A stretch of 64,000 nucleotides of DNA, from assembly GCA_019745275.1 (NCBI GenBank), contig JAIETJ010000012.1:1-64000 (forward strand), written 5' to 3'. Made by a program: the position numbers and the translations under genes. This stretch comes from Pseudomonadaceae bacterium (GTDB lineage: Bacteria > Pseudomonadota > Gammaproteobacteria > Pseudomonadales > Pseudomonadaceae). The notes beneath the pieces are model-generated. The model ran no database searches. It had not been told where the DNA came from and saw nothing but the letters and a program-made list of their open reading frames with translations. Of the stretch, positions 25,720 through 35,609 are shown piece after piece. Each line of letters starts with the position of its first letter. Position 1 is the first letter of the stretch.

Positions 25720-27158
25720 CAGTGGCTCGCCTCTACAGTGAACTGGGCTGCGGCTGCACATTCGGCTGGCTTAGCTGCACGTACGGTGCGCCAAGTGTTG
25801 TAAGCCATAAACAGCATGCCGGCGAAGAAGAATGCACCGCCGATTACCCGCACCACATAGCCTGCATGGCTGGCTTCTACCGACTCAACAAAAGAGTAAG
25901 TGAGGGTGCCGTCTTCGTTGACTGCGCGCCACATCAGGCCTTGGGTAATGCCGTTCACCCAGAGTGCTGCGATGTACAGCACGGTGCCGATGGTGGCTAA
26001 CCAGAAATGCAGGTTGATCAGCGCAACGCTGTGCATTTGCTCGCGGCCATAAACCTTCGGGATCAGGTGATAGAGCGCGCCGATCGAAATCATGGCTACC
26101 CAGCCCAAAGCCCCAGCGTGTACGTGACCAATGGTCCAGTCGGTGTAGTGCGACAAGGCGTTAACGGTTTTGATCGCCATCATCGGACCTTCAAAGGTCG
26201 ACATGCCGTAGAACGCCAAAGACACCACCATAAAACGCAAAATTGGATCGCTGCGCAGCTTATGCCAAGCGCCCGAGAGGGTCATCATCCCGTTGATCAT
26301 GCCGCCCCAGCTGGGTGCCAGCAAAATCAGCGACATAGCCATGCCCAAGCTTTGCGCCCAATCCGGCAGTGCGGTGTAGTGCAGGTGGTGCGGGCCGGCC
26401 CAGATGTACACGGTAATCAGGGCCCAGAAGTGCACGATCGACAGGCGATACGAGTAGATCGGCCGCTCAGCTTGCTTGGGCACGAAGTAGTACATCATTC
26501 CCAAGAAACCGGCAGTCAGGAAAAAACCGACCGCGTTATGACCGTACCACCATTGGATCATCGCATCGGTCGCACCGGCATATACCGAGTAAGACTTGAA
26601 CAGGCTGACCGGCAACTCGAGATTGTTGACGATATGCAGCAGTGCCACGGTGAGGATGAAACCACCGAAGAACCAGTTGCCCACATAAATGTGCGACATC
26701 TTGCGCTTGATAACCGTGCCAAAAAACAAGATGGCGTAGCAGACCCAGACCACGGCGATCAGGATGTCGATCGGCCATTCCAACTCGGCATACTCTTTGG
26801 AAGAGGTAAGGCCTAGCGGTAGGGTGATAGCGGCCAGCACAATCACCGCTTGCCAGCCCCAAAATACAAAGGAGGCGAGCGCATCGCTCAGCAGTCGTGC
26901 TTGTGAGGTGCGCTGTACCACATACAGTGAGGTGGCCATTAGGGCGCAACCACCGAAGGCGAAAATCACCGCATTAGTGTGCAGGGGGCGTAGGCGGCCG
27001 AAGCTGGTCCAGGGTAGGTCAAGGTTTAGATCGGGCCACACCAATTGGGCGGCGATCAGAACACCCATTCCCATCCCTACGATTCCCCAAATCACCGTCA
27101 TAATGGCAAATTGGCGAACCACCTTGTAGTTATAGGCAGTACTGATAGTTGGGTTCAT
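25719..27158 (-). CDS. ccoN: cbb3 oxidase catalytic subunit CcoN, copy 2
   Basis: This is the second haem-copper catalytic subunit, about 479 residues, with the same ligand regions as copy 1. Its operon is the one that matches P. aeruginosa cco-2 by position. A perfect Anr box lies about 83 bp upstream, so induction under low oxygen is expected. I prefer the ATG at 27158 (MNPTIS) over 27170 because GTGGA then sits at a spacing comparable to copy 1. Most differences from copy 1 are silent, and one central tract is almost free of them. Confidence 0.97.
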   Translation of the reverse strand: MNPTISTAYNYKVVRQFAIMTVIWGIVGMGMGVLIAAQLVWPDLNLDLPWTSFGRLRPLHTNAVIFAFGGCALMATSLYVVQRTSQARLLSDALASFVFWGWQAVIVLAAITLPLGLTSSKEYAELEWPIDILIAVVWVCYAILFFGTVIKRKMSHIYVGNWFFGGFILTVALLHIVNNLELPVSLFKSYSVYAGATDAMIQWWYGHNAVGFFLTAGFLGMMYYFVPKQAERPIYSYRLSIVHFWALITVYIWAGPHHLHYTALPDWAQSLGMAMSLILLAPSWGGMINGMMTLSGAWHKLRSDPILRFMVVSLAFYGMSTFEGPMMAIKTVNALSHYTDWTIGHVHAGALGWVAMISIGALYHLIPKVYGREQMHSVALINLHFWLATIGTVLYIAALWVNGITQGLMWRAVNEDGTLTYSFVESVEASHAGYVVRVIGGAFFFAGMLFMAYNTWRTVRAAKPAECAAAAQFTVEASH

Positions 27159-27209
27159 AGCGGGTTGCATCCACGGTTATGGGCAGATTCTTATAAAAGC
27201 AGGTGAAGC

Positions 27210-27905
27210 ATGCTGAAACGTTCTATTGGCGATATTGATCTCGATCAATGCCGGCCTAGTCAGGTTTGGCCGGCGCAGTGGCTGTGCAACATGCCGAGCG
27301 GGCCGGTGAGCAGCCATTTAATTTTGGCCCATGGCGCCGGTGCACCGATGGACAGCCCGTTTATGCAGATCATGGCCGAGCTATTAGCCGCACGGGGCGT
27401 GGCTTTGCTGCGTTTTGAGTTTGCTTACATGGCGCAGCGGCGCAGTGGCGGCGGTAAGCGTCCACCTAATCCGCAGGCGCAGTTACTCGATGCGTGGCGC
27501 GCGGTGTATCAACAGGTGCGACAGCAAGTCACGGGGCCGGTGGCCATTGGCGGCAAGTCGATGGGCGGGCGGATGGCCAGTTTGTTGGCCGATGAGTTAG
27601 GTGCCGATGGGCTAATTTGTTTGGGCTATCCGTTTTATGCCGCTGGCAAACCGGAAAAACCCCGCGTGGCGCATCTGGCCGAGCTAACAACCCGCACCTT
27701 AATAGTGCAAGGCGAGCGCGATGCGCTGGGTAATAGACCCACGGTTGAAGGTTATTCGTTGTCGGCGGCGATCGAATTGCTGTGGCTAACGGCGGCCGAT
27801 CATGACCTCAAACCGTTAAAAAGCTCAGGCTTCACCCATGCGCAGCATCTCGCGCGGGCGGCTGATGCGATTGCCGCCTTGCTCCTGCCAAGAGCTAAAC
27901 CTTAG
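27210..27905 (+). CDS. Alpha/beta hydrolase-fold protein (KANL3/Tex30-like)
   Basis: This 231-residue protein has an alpha/beta hydrolase fold. The early [12 protein letters not shown] loop is the oxyanion-hole region, [11 protein letters not shown] (near residue 115) holds the nucleophile Ser, and [13 protein letters not shown] carries the likely catalytic His/Asp region. The substrate is unknown. It is divergent from ccoNOQP-2 and convergent with aer, with ends overlapping by 4 bp. The Anr box at 27235-27248 lies inside its first codons if the ATG at 27210 is right; an internal ATG at 27291 is an alternative start. Confidence 0.87.
   Translation: MLKRSIGDIDLDQCRPSQVWPAQWLCNMPSGPVSSHLILAHGAGAPMDSPFMQIMAELLAARGVALLRFEFAYMAQRRSGGGKRPPNPQAQLLDAWRAVYQQVRQQVTGPVAIGGKSMGGRMASLLADELGADGLICLGYPFYAAGKPEKPRVAHLAELTTRTLIVQGERDALGNRPTVEGYSLSAAIELLWLTAADHDLKPLKSSGFTHAQHLARAADAIAALLLPRAKP
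27235..27248 (-). promoter_or_regulatory. Perfect Anr box upstream of ccoNOQP-2
   Basis: TTGATCTCGATCAA is an exact TTGAT-N4-ATCAA site. Its centre is 83 bp from the ccoN2 ATG, so a start near 27200 would place it at -41.5 and leave a leader of about 40 nt. The -10 at that place (CATGCT) is weak. It also overlaps the beginning of the divergent hydrolase gene. Confidence 0.88.
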
Positions 27906-29467
27906 TGGTTAAACCGCTCAATCAAGGCATATTGATGATTCGCCGTTGCCGTTAAATCGGTACTTAGTTGCGCGCTTTGCTGGGCAGCGTCTGCGGTTTG
28001 GTCGGAGAGCAGGGCGATGGTGTTGATATTACGACTGATCTCCTCGGCGACAGCACTTTGCTCTTCGGCCGCTGCGGCGATTTGGTTGGTCATGTCGGTG
28101 ATATGTCCAACCGCCGTGCTGATGCCGGTTAGCGCCGCATCGGCAAGTAACGCTTGTTCGACGCCTTGGTCGGCTTGTGCGCGACCCTGTTGCATGGCGT
28201 AAACCGCTTCTTCTGCAGTTTTTTGCAGTTTGGCGATCAGCTGATGAATTTGTCCGGTGGATTCGCCAGTGCGTTGCGCCAAGGAGCGCACCTCATCGGC
28301 CACCACCGCAAAACCACGACCCATCTCGCCGGCACGAGCGGCTTCAATGGCCGCATTCAGTGCCAGCAAGTTGGTTTGGTCGGCAATGCCTTTGATTACG
28401 TCTACCACCCCGCCAATTTCGCTGCTGTCTTGCGCCAAGCGGGTAACGGTTTCGCCGGTGCTGGCGACCGCAGCGGATAGCCGCTCTATGGCCGCGCGGG
28501 TATCGGCGGCCACTTGTCGACCTTGATTGGTCAATTGATTGGCTTGGCGGGTGGCCTCGGCGGTTAGGGTCACGTTGCTGGCGACCTCTTGCGTGGCGGC
28601 GGCCATTTCACTGATGGCCGCCGCTACCTGCTCGGTTTCACTGCGTTGGCGATCAAGCCCGGATGAGCTTTGTTGCGCCAGTGCATGGCCGTGCTGCGCC
28701 TGCTGAGTGAGGTGGGCGGCGGTATCTTGCATGCGTGTCAGGCAGGTTTTAAGCCGCGCTTCTTGGCTGAGCATGGCCATTTCCAGGCGTGCTTCGGCAC
28801 CGTGACTGTCGGTATACATCTGCGCGATTAACGGGTCTGAGGTGGTGTGTTCGGCGAGCTTAAGCAAACGTTGTAATCCTCGTTGCTGCCAGCTTAAACC
28901 GGCTAAGCCTAGCGGCACCGCTAGCCCTGCGGCGAGCAAGAAGCCCCAGTGGGAGCTCTGCCAGCTGCCGATTAAAAAACCCAGTTGACTGATCAAAATA
29001 AACGGCAGCCAAGCTTGCAGCTGTGGCAACCATTGATCTTGACTCGGGATGGCCGGCTTGCCGGCATTAATGCGTTGATACAGCGCTTCTGCCCGACGGA
29101 TTTGTTCAAGATTGGGCTTAACCCGGACCGATTCGTAGCCCACTACTTTGCCGTTTTCCAGCACCGGCGTGACATGCGCGTTAACCCAATAGTGGTCGCC
29201 ATTTTTGCAGCGATTTTTAACGATGCCCATCCACGGTTTGTCGCGTTTTAGGGTGGCCCACATGTGCGCAAAAACAGCGGCAGGTACATCGGGGTGGCGG
29301 ACCAGGTTGTGCGGTGCGCGCATTAATTCTTCGGCACTGAATCCGCTGATATCAATAAAGGCCTGATTGCAGTAAGTAATCTGGCCTTTGAGGTCGGTGG
29401 TGGAAATCAGCCTTTGGCTTTCGGGAAAGCTGCGTTCACGCTGGGTAATCGGTTGGTTGTTGCGCAT
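27902..29467 (-). CDS. aer: Aer-type PAS-containing methyl-accepting receptor
   Basis: This is a 521-residue energy-taxis receptor. An N-terminal PAS domain of the FAD-binding Aer type (about residues 15-115; [42 protein letters not shown]) is followed by a two-segment hydrophobic region (about 150-200) with no periplasmic domain, and a cytoplasmic signalling domain whose hairpin tip contains [18 protein letters not shown]. It senses the redox state of respiration, which suits its position next to the oxidase operons. I found no clear Anr box upstream, although P. aeruginosa aer is Anr-controlled. Confidence 0.93.
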   Translation of the reverse strand: MRNNQPITQRERSFPESQRLISTTDLKGQITYCNQAFIDISGFSAEELMRAPHNLVRHPDVPAAVFAHMWATLKRDKPWMGIVKNRCKNGDHYWVNAHVTPVLENGKVVGYESVRVKPNLEQIRRAEALYQRINAGKPAIPSQDQWLPQLQAWLPFILISQLGFLIGSWQSSHWGFLLAAGLAVPLGLAGLSWQQRGLQRLLKLAEHTTSDPLIAQMYTDSHGAEARLEMAMLSQEARLKTCLTRMQDTAAHLTQQAQHGHALAQQSSSGLDRQRSETEQVAAAISEMAAATQEVASNVTLTAEATRQANQLTNQGRQVAADTRAAIERLSAAVASTGETVTRLAQDSSEIGGVVDVIKGIADQTNLLALNAAIEAARAGEMGRGFAVVADEVRSLAQRTGESTGQIHQLIAKLQKTAEEAVYAMQQGRAQADQGVEQALLADAALTGISTAVGHITDMTNQIAAAAEEQSAVAEEISRNINTIALLSDQTADAAQQSAQLSTDLTATANHQYALIERFNH

Positions 29468-29646
29468 GACGAAGATCCCGTAAATGTTAAAAGTGCTGAC
29501 CTATCGACCGCTTGGTCAGAAAGTTTAATGATTAATTGGTTTTGCCAGTGTAGACCCTGAACTTATTTATGCCGTCACTGGGCGCCGTTAGCGCAGGTAA
29601 CTCCGTTATCATGGCCGGCTTGAAGCCCAGCCCAGCAGGAACCCCG

Positions 29647-30711
29647 ATGAATACTGTATTGATGCACTGCCGCCCCGGTTTTGAGGGCGAGGTGTGTGCG
29701 GAAATAGCGGAACATGCGGCGCTTTTGCAGGTGGCCGGCTATGCCAAGGGCAAGGCCAGCAGCGCCTGCGCCGAGTTTGTCTGCACTGAAGATGGCGGTG
29801 CCCATGCCTTGATGCGTGGCCTGCGGTTTAGTCAGTTAATCTTCCCTCGGCAGTGGGCGCGTGGCGACTACGTGCAACTGCCTGAAACCGACCGCATCAG
29901 CGTGTTGCTCGAACAGTTGGCCAGCTATCCGGTGTGCGGCAGTTTATGGCTTGAGGTGCTGGACACTAACGATGGCAAGGAGCTGTCGAATTTTTGTAAG
30001 AAGTTCGAAGCGCCGCTGCGCAATGCTCTTAGCAAGGCCGGGCGGTTGCTCGATGATCCGAGCAAGCCACGCTTACTGCTGACGTTTAAGAGTGGTCGTG
30101 AGGTGTTTCTCGGGCTGGCCGAGGCGAATAACTCAGCGTTTTGGCCTATGGGCATTCCGCGCCTGAAATTTCCGCGCAACGCCCCGAGTCGCTCCACTTT
30201 AAAACTTGAAGAAGCCTGGCATCAGTTTATTCCGCGTGATCAGTGGGATGAGCGTTTGGCTCCGTCCATGACCGCGGTCGATTTGGGCGCCGCTCCCGGT
30301 GGTTGGACCTGGCAGTTGGTTAATCGGCATATGTTGGTGACCGCCATCGATAACGGCCCTATGGCCGAAAGCCTGATGGAAACCGGTTTGGTTGAGCATC
30401 TGCAAGCCGATGGTTTTACCTTTAAACCGCGCAAGCCGGTGGATTGGATGGTCTGCGACATTGTCGAAAAGCCAGCGCGTAACGCTGCGCTACTGGAAAC
30501 CTGGTTGGGTGAGGGCTTGTGCAGGGAAGCAGTGGTCAACTTGAAGTTGCCGATGAAACAACGCTACGCCGAAGTTAAACGCTTGCTGGCGCGTATCGAA
30601 GAGGGCTTTGTCGCTCGCGGTATTCGCGTGTCCATCGCCTGTAAGCAGCTCTACCACGACCGCGAAGAGGTTACTTGCCACCTGCGCCGGCTGGATAAGC
30701 GCGCACATTAA
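29647..30711 (+). CDS. rlmM: 23S rRNA 2'-O-ribose C2498 methyltransferase RlmM
   Basis: RlmM methylates the 2'-O of C2498 in 23S rRNA using SAM. It has 354 residues: an N-terminal THUMP-like region, then a Rossmann methyltransferase domain with DLGAAPGGWTWQL, followed by MVCDIVEKP and NLKLPMKQRY. The ATG at 29647, with AGGAA upstream, is preferred over the track's start at 29569, which adds 26 non-conserved residues. It is monocistronic or loosely linked to tusA, 136 bp downstream; that gap carries an inverted repeat. Confidence 0.95.
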   Translation: MNTVLMHCRPGFEGEVCAEIAEHAALLQVAGYAKGKASSACAEFVCTEDGGAHALMRGLRFSQLIFPRQWARGDYVQLPETDRISVLLEQLASYPVCGSLWLEVLDTNDGKELSNFCKKFEAPLRNALSKAGRLLDDPSKPRLLLTFKSGREVFLGLAEANNSAFWPMGIPRLKFPRNAPSRSTLKLEEAWHQFIPRDQWDERLAPSMTAVDLGAAPGGWTWQLVNRHMLVTAIDNGPMAESLMETGLVEHLQADGFTFKPRKPVDWMVCDIVEKPARNAALLETWLGEGLCREAVVNLKLPMKQRYAEVKRLLARIEEGFVARGIRVSIACKQLYHDREEVTCHLRRLDKRAH

Positions 30712-30727
30712 GGAGCTACCTGCGCAA

Positions 30728-30776
30728 ACACTACCAGCAACTGCATGGAGCGCGCGACAGCGCTTGCTGGTGTTGC
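30728..30776. repeat. Inverted repeat between rlmM and tusA
   Basis: AACAC-t-ACCAGCAA pairs with TTGCTGGTGTT across a 29-nt loop, 17 bp after the rlmM stop. It may be a weak terminator or a REP-like palindrome. No T-run follows. Confidence 0.45.
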
Positions 30777-30847
30777 TGTAGCGGCCTGTTGTGGATGACC
30801 TTCGGTGCGCTTTGCGCGACAATAGGGGACTGTTTTTGGAGCCTGTT

Positions 30848-31087
30848 ATGACCTTAGCCACCGATGCGATTCTGGATGCCAGCGGCCTTAATTGCCCTGA
30901 ACCGGTGATGATGCTGCACAACAAAGTCCGCGATCTGGCACCGGGTGCGTTGTTGAAGGTGATCGCCACCGATCCATCCACCCGCCGTGATATTCCCAAG
31001 TTTTGTATGTTTCTCGGCCACGAGTTAGTCGAGCAACAGGTTGAGGCGGGCACCTACCTGTATTGGATCAAAAAGAAACTCGTCTAA
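30848..31087 (+). CDS. tusA: Sulfurtransferase TusA
   Basis: TusA carries persulfide sulfur for tRNA 2-thiouridine and molybdenum cofactor pathways. This 79-residue protein has the family's catalytic CPEPV motif at Cys16 and the [14 protein letters not shown] loop. The ATG at 30848 has GGAG upstream; the track start at 30791 is too early. It is convergent with the MATE gene. Confidence 0.95.
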   Translation: MTLATDAILDASGLNCPEPVMMLHNKVRDLAPGALLKVIATDPSTRRDIPKFCMFLGHELVEQQVEAGTYLYWIKKKLV

Positions 31088-31122
31088 TCAGGTGTTAACG
31101 CCTAACCCACAGGCAGCGCGGG

Positions 31123-32502
31123 TTAGGCTCGCTCGTGTTGGCGAATCCGTCGTTTGCCGCTGCGCATCAGGCGGATGCCAAGCATGATCGCCGCGCAGGT
31201 TAAGCCGACAATCAAACCTTGCCACAACCCCCGCGGCCCCGAAGCCGGACCCCAGAAATCGGTTAGGCCCAAGCTGTAGCCGACGGGTAAACCGATCCCC
31301 CAATACGCAAACAGCGTTAGCAGCATGGTTACGCGGGTGTCTTGATAGCCGCGTAAGGCACCGGCGGCCGTGACTTGGATAGCGTCGGAAAACTGAAACA
31401 GCGCGGAAAAAATAATCAAACTGCTGGCCACGGCAATTACCGCTATGTCGCCGGTGTACAACCGGGCGATCGATTCGCGACCGAGAAACATCGCGCTGGC
31501 CGAGATGCAGGCATACGCCAGCGCCACCAACATGCCTACGCCGGCGGCGTAACGGGCTTGGCGTGGCTCGCCTCGACCGAGTGCTTGACCCACGCGCACA
31601 GTGACGGCCATGCCCAGCGCGTAGGGGATCATAAACACCATCGAGCTGAAATTAAGGGCGATTTGATGGCCTGCCACCACGGTGGCGCCCATGGCGCCGA
31701 TCAGCAGAGCGATCACCGAGAAAATGCTCGCTTCGGCAAAGATCGATACCCCTATGGGCACGCCAACCGACAGCAAGCGTTTAAGAATCGCCCAGTTGGG
31801 CCACTCAAAGTGGCTAAATAGTTTGCTGGCTTGGTAGTACGGCGCCCATTTCACCCACCACAGCATGGCCAGCAACATGCCCCACATGACGATGGCCGTG
31901 GCCCAACCACAACCGACCCCGCCCATTGCGGGTACGCCGAGTTTGCCGTAGATGAAAATGTAATTGGCCGGGATATTTATCAGCAGGCCAAGCAGGCCGA
32001 TCATCATGCTTGGGCGGGTGTGCCCTAGGCCGTCGCTGTAGCAGCGCAACACGTGATAAAGGGCCGCAGCGGGAAAACCACAAGCCACTGCGCGCAAATA
32101 GCCCATTGAGGGTTCAATCAGTTGTGGCTCAACATTCATAATTTGCAGGACGATTTGCGCGTGCCACAACAGTACACCGCAGACACTGCCCACCCATAAC
32201 GCCAGCCATGTGGCTTGGCGCACCAAGGGGCCGATTTCGTTGTGCAAACCACCGCCAAAGCGCTGTGCGACCTTGGGCGTGGTGGCCAATAAAATGCCGG
32301 TCATCAGCAAATACACCGGCACCCACAACGAGTTGCCCAAGGCCACTGCAGCGAGGTCGCGAGGGCTAACCCGGCCGGCCATTACCGTATCGACAAAGCC
32401 CATGGCGGTGTTCGCCAACTGCGCGATCATGATCGGTGCGGCAAGGGTGAGTAAGCTGCATAGTTCGGTGCGCAAGCGAGAGGCGCGCGAGAGGGTGGTC
32501 AT
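31123..32502 (-). CDS. MATE-family multidrug efflux transporter
   Basis: This 459-residue inner-membrane protein has about twelve helices and the MATE layout: LAAPIMIAQLANTAMGFVDTVMAG in helix 1 and a repeated arrangement in the second half (GQALGRGEPRQARYAAGVG). It would export cationic drugs in exchange for Na+ or H+; NorM/PmpM-like proteins are the nearest I can name. The ATG at 32502 is chosen; the 53 residues added by the track start are not MATE-like. It is divergent from pdxB. Confidence 0.92.
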   Translation of the reverse strand: MTTLSRASRLRTELCSLLTLAAPIMIAQLANTAMGFVDTVMAGRVSPRDLAAVALGNSLWVPVYLLMTGILLATTPKVAQRFGGGLHNEIGPLVRQATWLALWVGSVCGVLLWHAQIVLQIMNVEPQLIEPSMGYLRAVACGFPAAALYHVLRCYSDGLGHTRPSMMIGLLGLLINIPANYIFIYGKLGVPAMGGVGCGWATAIVMWGMLLAMLWWVKWAPYYQASKLFSHFEWPNWAILKRLLSVGVPIGVSIFAEASIFSVIALLIGAMGATVVAGHQIALNFSSMVFMIPYALGMAVTVRVGQALGRGEPRQARYAAGVGMLVALAYACISASAMFLGRESIARLYTGDIAVIAVASSLIIFSALFQFSDAIQVTAAGALRGYQDTRVTMLLTLFAYWGIGLPVGYSLGLTDFWGPASGPRGLWQGLIVGLTCAAIMLGIRLMRSGKRRIRQHERA

Positions 32503-32687
32503 CAAACTGTCCGGGCTGTTCAGCAAATCGAACAGTTTACGCGCCGAAGCCAAGCAGGGGAATGTAAAACTGACCGCTCGGCTTACTAATCCAAGGTGGC
32601 AAGCCGTTATGCGGTCGGCGCTGCCAGCGGGCAGGCAATGGCATAGAATGGCGCTGGACAACTTCCTAGAGCCGCATTGAGGCCTTT

Positions 32688-33839
32688 ATGCGCATTCTCG
32701 CCGACGAAAATATACCGCTGCTGGATGAGTTTTTTGCAGCCGACGCGAGCATTACTCGCTTGCCGGGGCGAGCTATTTGCGCCGCTGATGTACAGGCCGC
32801 CGACGTGTTGCTGGTGCGTTCGGTAACCCCGGTTGATCGGGCTTTATTGGCCGGCAGTGCGGTGCGTTTTGTCGGCACCTGCACCATAGGCACCGATCAT
32901 CTGGATCTCGAATATTTTGCTGAAGCTGGTATTCAGTGGGCCAGCGCGCCCGGCTGCAACGCACGCGGGGTCGTCGATTATATCCTCGGCAGTTTGTTGG
33001 CTTTGGCCGAGCGCACAGGCGCTGAGTTAAGCCAGCGCACCTATGGTGTGGTCGGCGCTGGTGAAGTCGGTGGGCGCTTGGTTAAGGCCATGCGCGCACT
33101 GGGCTGGCGGGTGCGGGTGTGTGATCCGCCGCGTGCGGCCGCTGAGGGCGGCGAGTATTGCAGCCTCGAACAATTGCTTAAACAGTGTGATGTCATCAGC
33201 CTGCATACCCCGCTAACCCTCGATGGCCCCCTGGCTACCCGGCATCTACTGGCCGCTGAGCAGTTGCAGGGGCTGTGCGCAGGGGCTTGGTTACTTAACG
33301 CCAGTCGCGGCGCGGTGCTGGATAACGCGGCGCTCTATCAGCTGCTGTTGCAGCGTCCAGATCTGCAAGTGGTGCTGGATGTCTGGGAGGGCGAGCCGTT
33401 AGTCGATGTGCCGCTGGCCGGCCTGTGTCAAATCGCTACCCCACATATCGCCGGTTACAGTTTGGATGGCAAATTACGTGGCACCGCGCAGATCTATCAA
33501 GCCTACTGCGCGTGGCGCCAGCAAGCCGCGACTGTGCAACTGGTCGACTTGCTCCCCGCCCCTTGGCTGGCCGCCGTTGAACTAGACCCGCGCGGCAGTC
33601 CTGCGTGGGCACTGGCCACCTTGTGCCGGGCGGTGTACGACCCGCGACGTGACGACGCCGATTTTCGCCGCAGTTTATTCGGCGATGCGCCCGCACGCCG
33701 CGCCGGCTTCGATGCCTTGCGCAAACATTATCCCCATCGGCGAGAAACAGATGGCTTACAGGTGCGTGTGCAACAACCGGCAGAGGCCATCTGCACGGTG
33801 GTCCAAGCCTTAGGTGCGAGCCTTAATAACGGCCAATAA
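32688..33839 (+). CDS. pdxB: Erythronate-4-phosphate dehydrogenase PdxB
   Basis: PdxB oxidises 4-phosphoerythronate in pyridoxal phosphate synthesis. It has 383 residues and is a D-2-hydroxyacid dehydrogenase: N-terminal [19 protein letters not shown] motif [27 protein letters not shown] and the catalytic His in [12 protein letters not shown], followed by the PdxB-specific C-terminal dimer domain. The start codon directly follows a short divergent region shared with the MATE gene. Confidence 0.97.
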   Translation: MRILADENIPLLDEFFAADASITRLPGRAICAADVQAADVLLVRSVTPVDRALLAGSAVRFVGTCTIGTDHLDLEYFAEAGIQWASAPGCNARGVVDYILGSLLALAERTGAELSQRTYGVVGAGEVGGRLVKAMRALGWRVRVCDPPRAAAEGGEYCSLEQLLKQCDVISLHTPLTLDGPLATRHLLAAEQLQGLCAGAWLLNASRGAVLDNAALYQLLLQRPDLQVVLDVWEGEPLVDVPLAGLCQIATPHIAGYSLDGKLRGTAQIYQAYCAWRQQAATVQLVDLLPAPWLAAVELDPRGSPAWALATLCRAVYDPRRDDADFRRSLFGDAPARRAGFDALRKHYPHRRETDGLQVRVQQPAEAICTVVQALGASLNNGQ

Positions 33840-33871
33840 ACAGCCCGGCACTTAGCTGGACGAATGCTGGA

Positions 33872-34048
33872 TTAGGCTTTTTTCTGGGCCGCGACGTAGT
33901 GTCTGGCAAGGTCATGGCAGGCGCGTTGGATCATGCTTTCGGTGATGGCTATTTCGCGGCCTTGGGCGTCGATGAAGGCGCCACCGAACATGGCCTGCCG
34001 GGTCAGGTTGGTGCGGGTGATAGGGTTGCTAGCGGCTGGCAGGTTCAT
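33872..34048 (-). CDS. Small conserved protein, PA1571 family
   Basis: This 58-residue protein is below the ORF-track cutoff. The frame reads MNLPAASNPITRTNLTRQ, then GGAFIDAQGREIAITE, and ends HYVAAQKKA. It has an AAGGA ribosome-binding site, and by position and sequence it matches the Pseudomonas PA1571-type proteins of unknown function. It is soluble, with no Cys pairs or helices I can name. It is convergent with pdxB and divergent from the ATP-NAD kinase-like gene, as in P. aeruginosa. Confidence 0.82.
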   Translation of the reverse strand: MNLPAASNPITRTNLTRQAMFGGAFIDAQGREIAITESMIQRACHDLARHYVAAQKKA

Positions 34049-34172
34049 GGTCGCGTTCCTTGGGAGCAGATGGTTGGCGCAGCTTAACGGGCCTTAATGA
34101 CCGGTCTATGACAGGGGCATAACGGCTGGGTATTTTTCCTCGCGCTACCGCTTCGGTGCGCACAGTAGGGCG

Positions 34173-35318
34173 ATGGTTATGAGTGTGTTTCACCTTGGGC
34201 TGATCATTAATCCACTGGCCGGTCTCGGCGGTTCGGTTGGTCTGAAAGGCAGCGATGGCGTGGCCGTACAAGCCTTGGCCTTGGGCGCCGAACCGCGTGC
34301 TGCGGCGCGCACCCGAATTGCCCTAGAGTGCTTGCTGGCGCAGTCCGCGCGGCTGGAATTTGCCACCTTCGCCGGTGCCATGGGCGCTGATTTATTAGCG
34401 GAAATGGGCTTTAACTATCGTGTGCTGGGCGAGTTAGCCGCGAGCAGCAGTAGCGCCATCGACACGCAAAACGCGGTGCTTGCCCTGCAAGACGCAGGCG
34501 TCGCGTTAATTATGTTTGCCGGCGGCGACGGCACCGCGCGGGATGTTTGCGCGGTGGCCAATAGCGCGCAGCCGGTACTGGGGATTCCGGCCGGGGTGAA
34601 GATCCATTCAGGGGTGTATGCCATCAGCCCGCGGGCGGCCGGTGAGCTAGCCAAACGTTTGCTCGAAGGCGGCTTGGTGCGCTTGGCCAGCGGCGAGGTG
34701 CGCGATCAGGATGAAGAGGCCTTGCGCGGCGGTAAGGTCGCGGCCCGTTGGTACGGCGAATTAACCGTGCCGGTGGAGGGCCACTATATGCAGCAGGTCA
34801 AGCAGGCCGGCATGGAGTCCGAAGAGCTGGTGCTGGTGGAAATCGCCGATTGGCTGCACGACAGCTGGGAGGCCGATGTGCGCTACGTCTTCGGCCCCGG
34901 TTCGACCCTGCATGGCATCGCCAGTAACCTCGGCTTGCCAACGTCGCTGTTGGGCATTGATGTAATCGAAAACGGCGCGCTAATCGCCAGTGATGTGACT
35001 GAGGCGCAGTTGTTCGAACTGGTGCACGGCTATCCGAGCCGCTTGCTGGTCACCGCTATTGGCGGCCAGGGGCATATTCTCGGTCGCGGTAATCAGCAAA
35101 TTAGCCCGCGAGTAGTGCGCGCCATAGGTCTGGAGCACCTGCGGGTGGTGGCGACTAAACGCAAATTGGCCACGCTGGCCGGGCGGCCGTTATTGGTCGA
35201 CAGTGGCGATGCGCAACTGGACAGTGCCTTCCCGGATGCCGTGCGGGTCTGGGCTGGCTACAAAGAAGAGTTGCTTTACCCATTGGGTTGGGGTGACGCT
35301 GCGCCCAGCAGCGACTAA
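34173..35318 (+). CDS. ATP-NAD kinase-like (AcoX family) protein
   Basis: This is a 381-residue protein of the ATP-NAD kinase fold. LIINPLAGLGGSVGLKGSDG opens the protein, and FAGGDGTARDVC (near residue 115) is the GGDGT nucleotide site shared with NAD and diacylglycerol kinases. It is longer than the essential NAD kinase NadK, so it is a paralogous kinase with an unproven substrate. The ATG two codons downstream (34179) has better AGGG spacing. A MITE-like element begins 25 bp after the stop. Confidence 0.88.
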   Translation: MVMSVFHLGLIINPLAGLGGSVGLKGSDGVAVQALALGAEPRAAARTRIALECLLAQSARLEFATFAGAMGADLLAEMGFNYRVLGELAASSSSAIDTQNAVLALQDAGVALIMFAGGDGTARDVCAVANSAQPVLGIPAGVKIHSGVYAISPRAAGELAKRLLEGGLVRLASGEVRDQDEEALRGGKVAARWYGELTVPVEGHYMQQVKQAGMESEELVLVEIADWLHDSWEADVRYVFGPGSTLHGIASNLGLPTSLLGIDVIENGALIASDVTEAQLFELVHGYPSRLLVTAIGGQGHILGRGNQQISPRVVRAIGLEHLRVVATKRKLATLAGRPLLVDSGDAQLDSAFPDAVRVWAGYKEELLYPLGWGDAAPSSD

Positions 35319-35343
35319 TAGCCTTAGCCATACGCGGCCAATA

Positions 35344-35596
35344 CAGACTGTGTGAAAACGTAGCGAGCGAAGGTTAGGCAAGGCAAAACAGGCGCAACGC
35401 AGCGAAGCGGAGTAACAGCCAAAGGCTGGCCCGCAGGGCGAGCGTAGCGAGTCAAAAGCGCAGTTTACGTGTTGTAAATGAGCATTTGATTCGCGTTGCT
35501 CACCCCTTCGGGGCCGCGCTAAAGCGCGTTCAGCCTGTGGCTGTGAGCCTGTTTTTAACGACGTATAACCGAGCGCAGTAGTTTTCACACGGTCTG
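35344..35596. mobile_element. 253-bp MITE-like element with AATA target duplication
   Basis: The ends are CAGACTGTGTGAAAAC and GTTTTCACACGGTCTG, inverted repeats matching at 15 of 16 positions, flanked on both sides by AATA. The inside has several short palindromes and repeated GCGAGCG-type words, but no ORF with protein-like character, so it would need a transposase in trans. The right end is immediately before the GGAGG of the next gene. I cannot name the parent IS family. It fills nearly the whole gap 35319-35609. Confidence 0.85.
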
Positions 35597-35609
35597 AATA
35601 GGAGGTTTT

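Noticed and set aside
29468-29568. Anr box upstream of aer
   Set aside because: The best candidate (TTAATGATTAATT) departs from TTGAT-N4-ATCAA in both halves.
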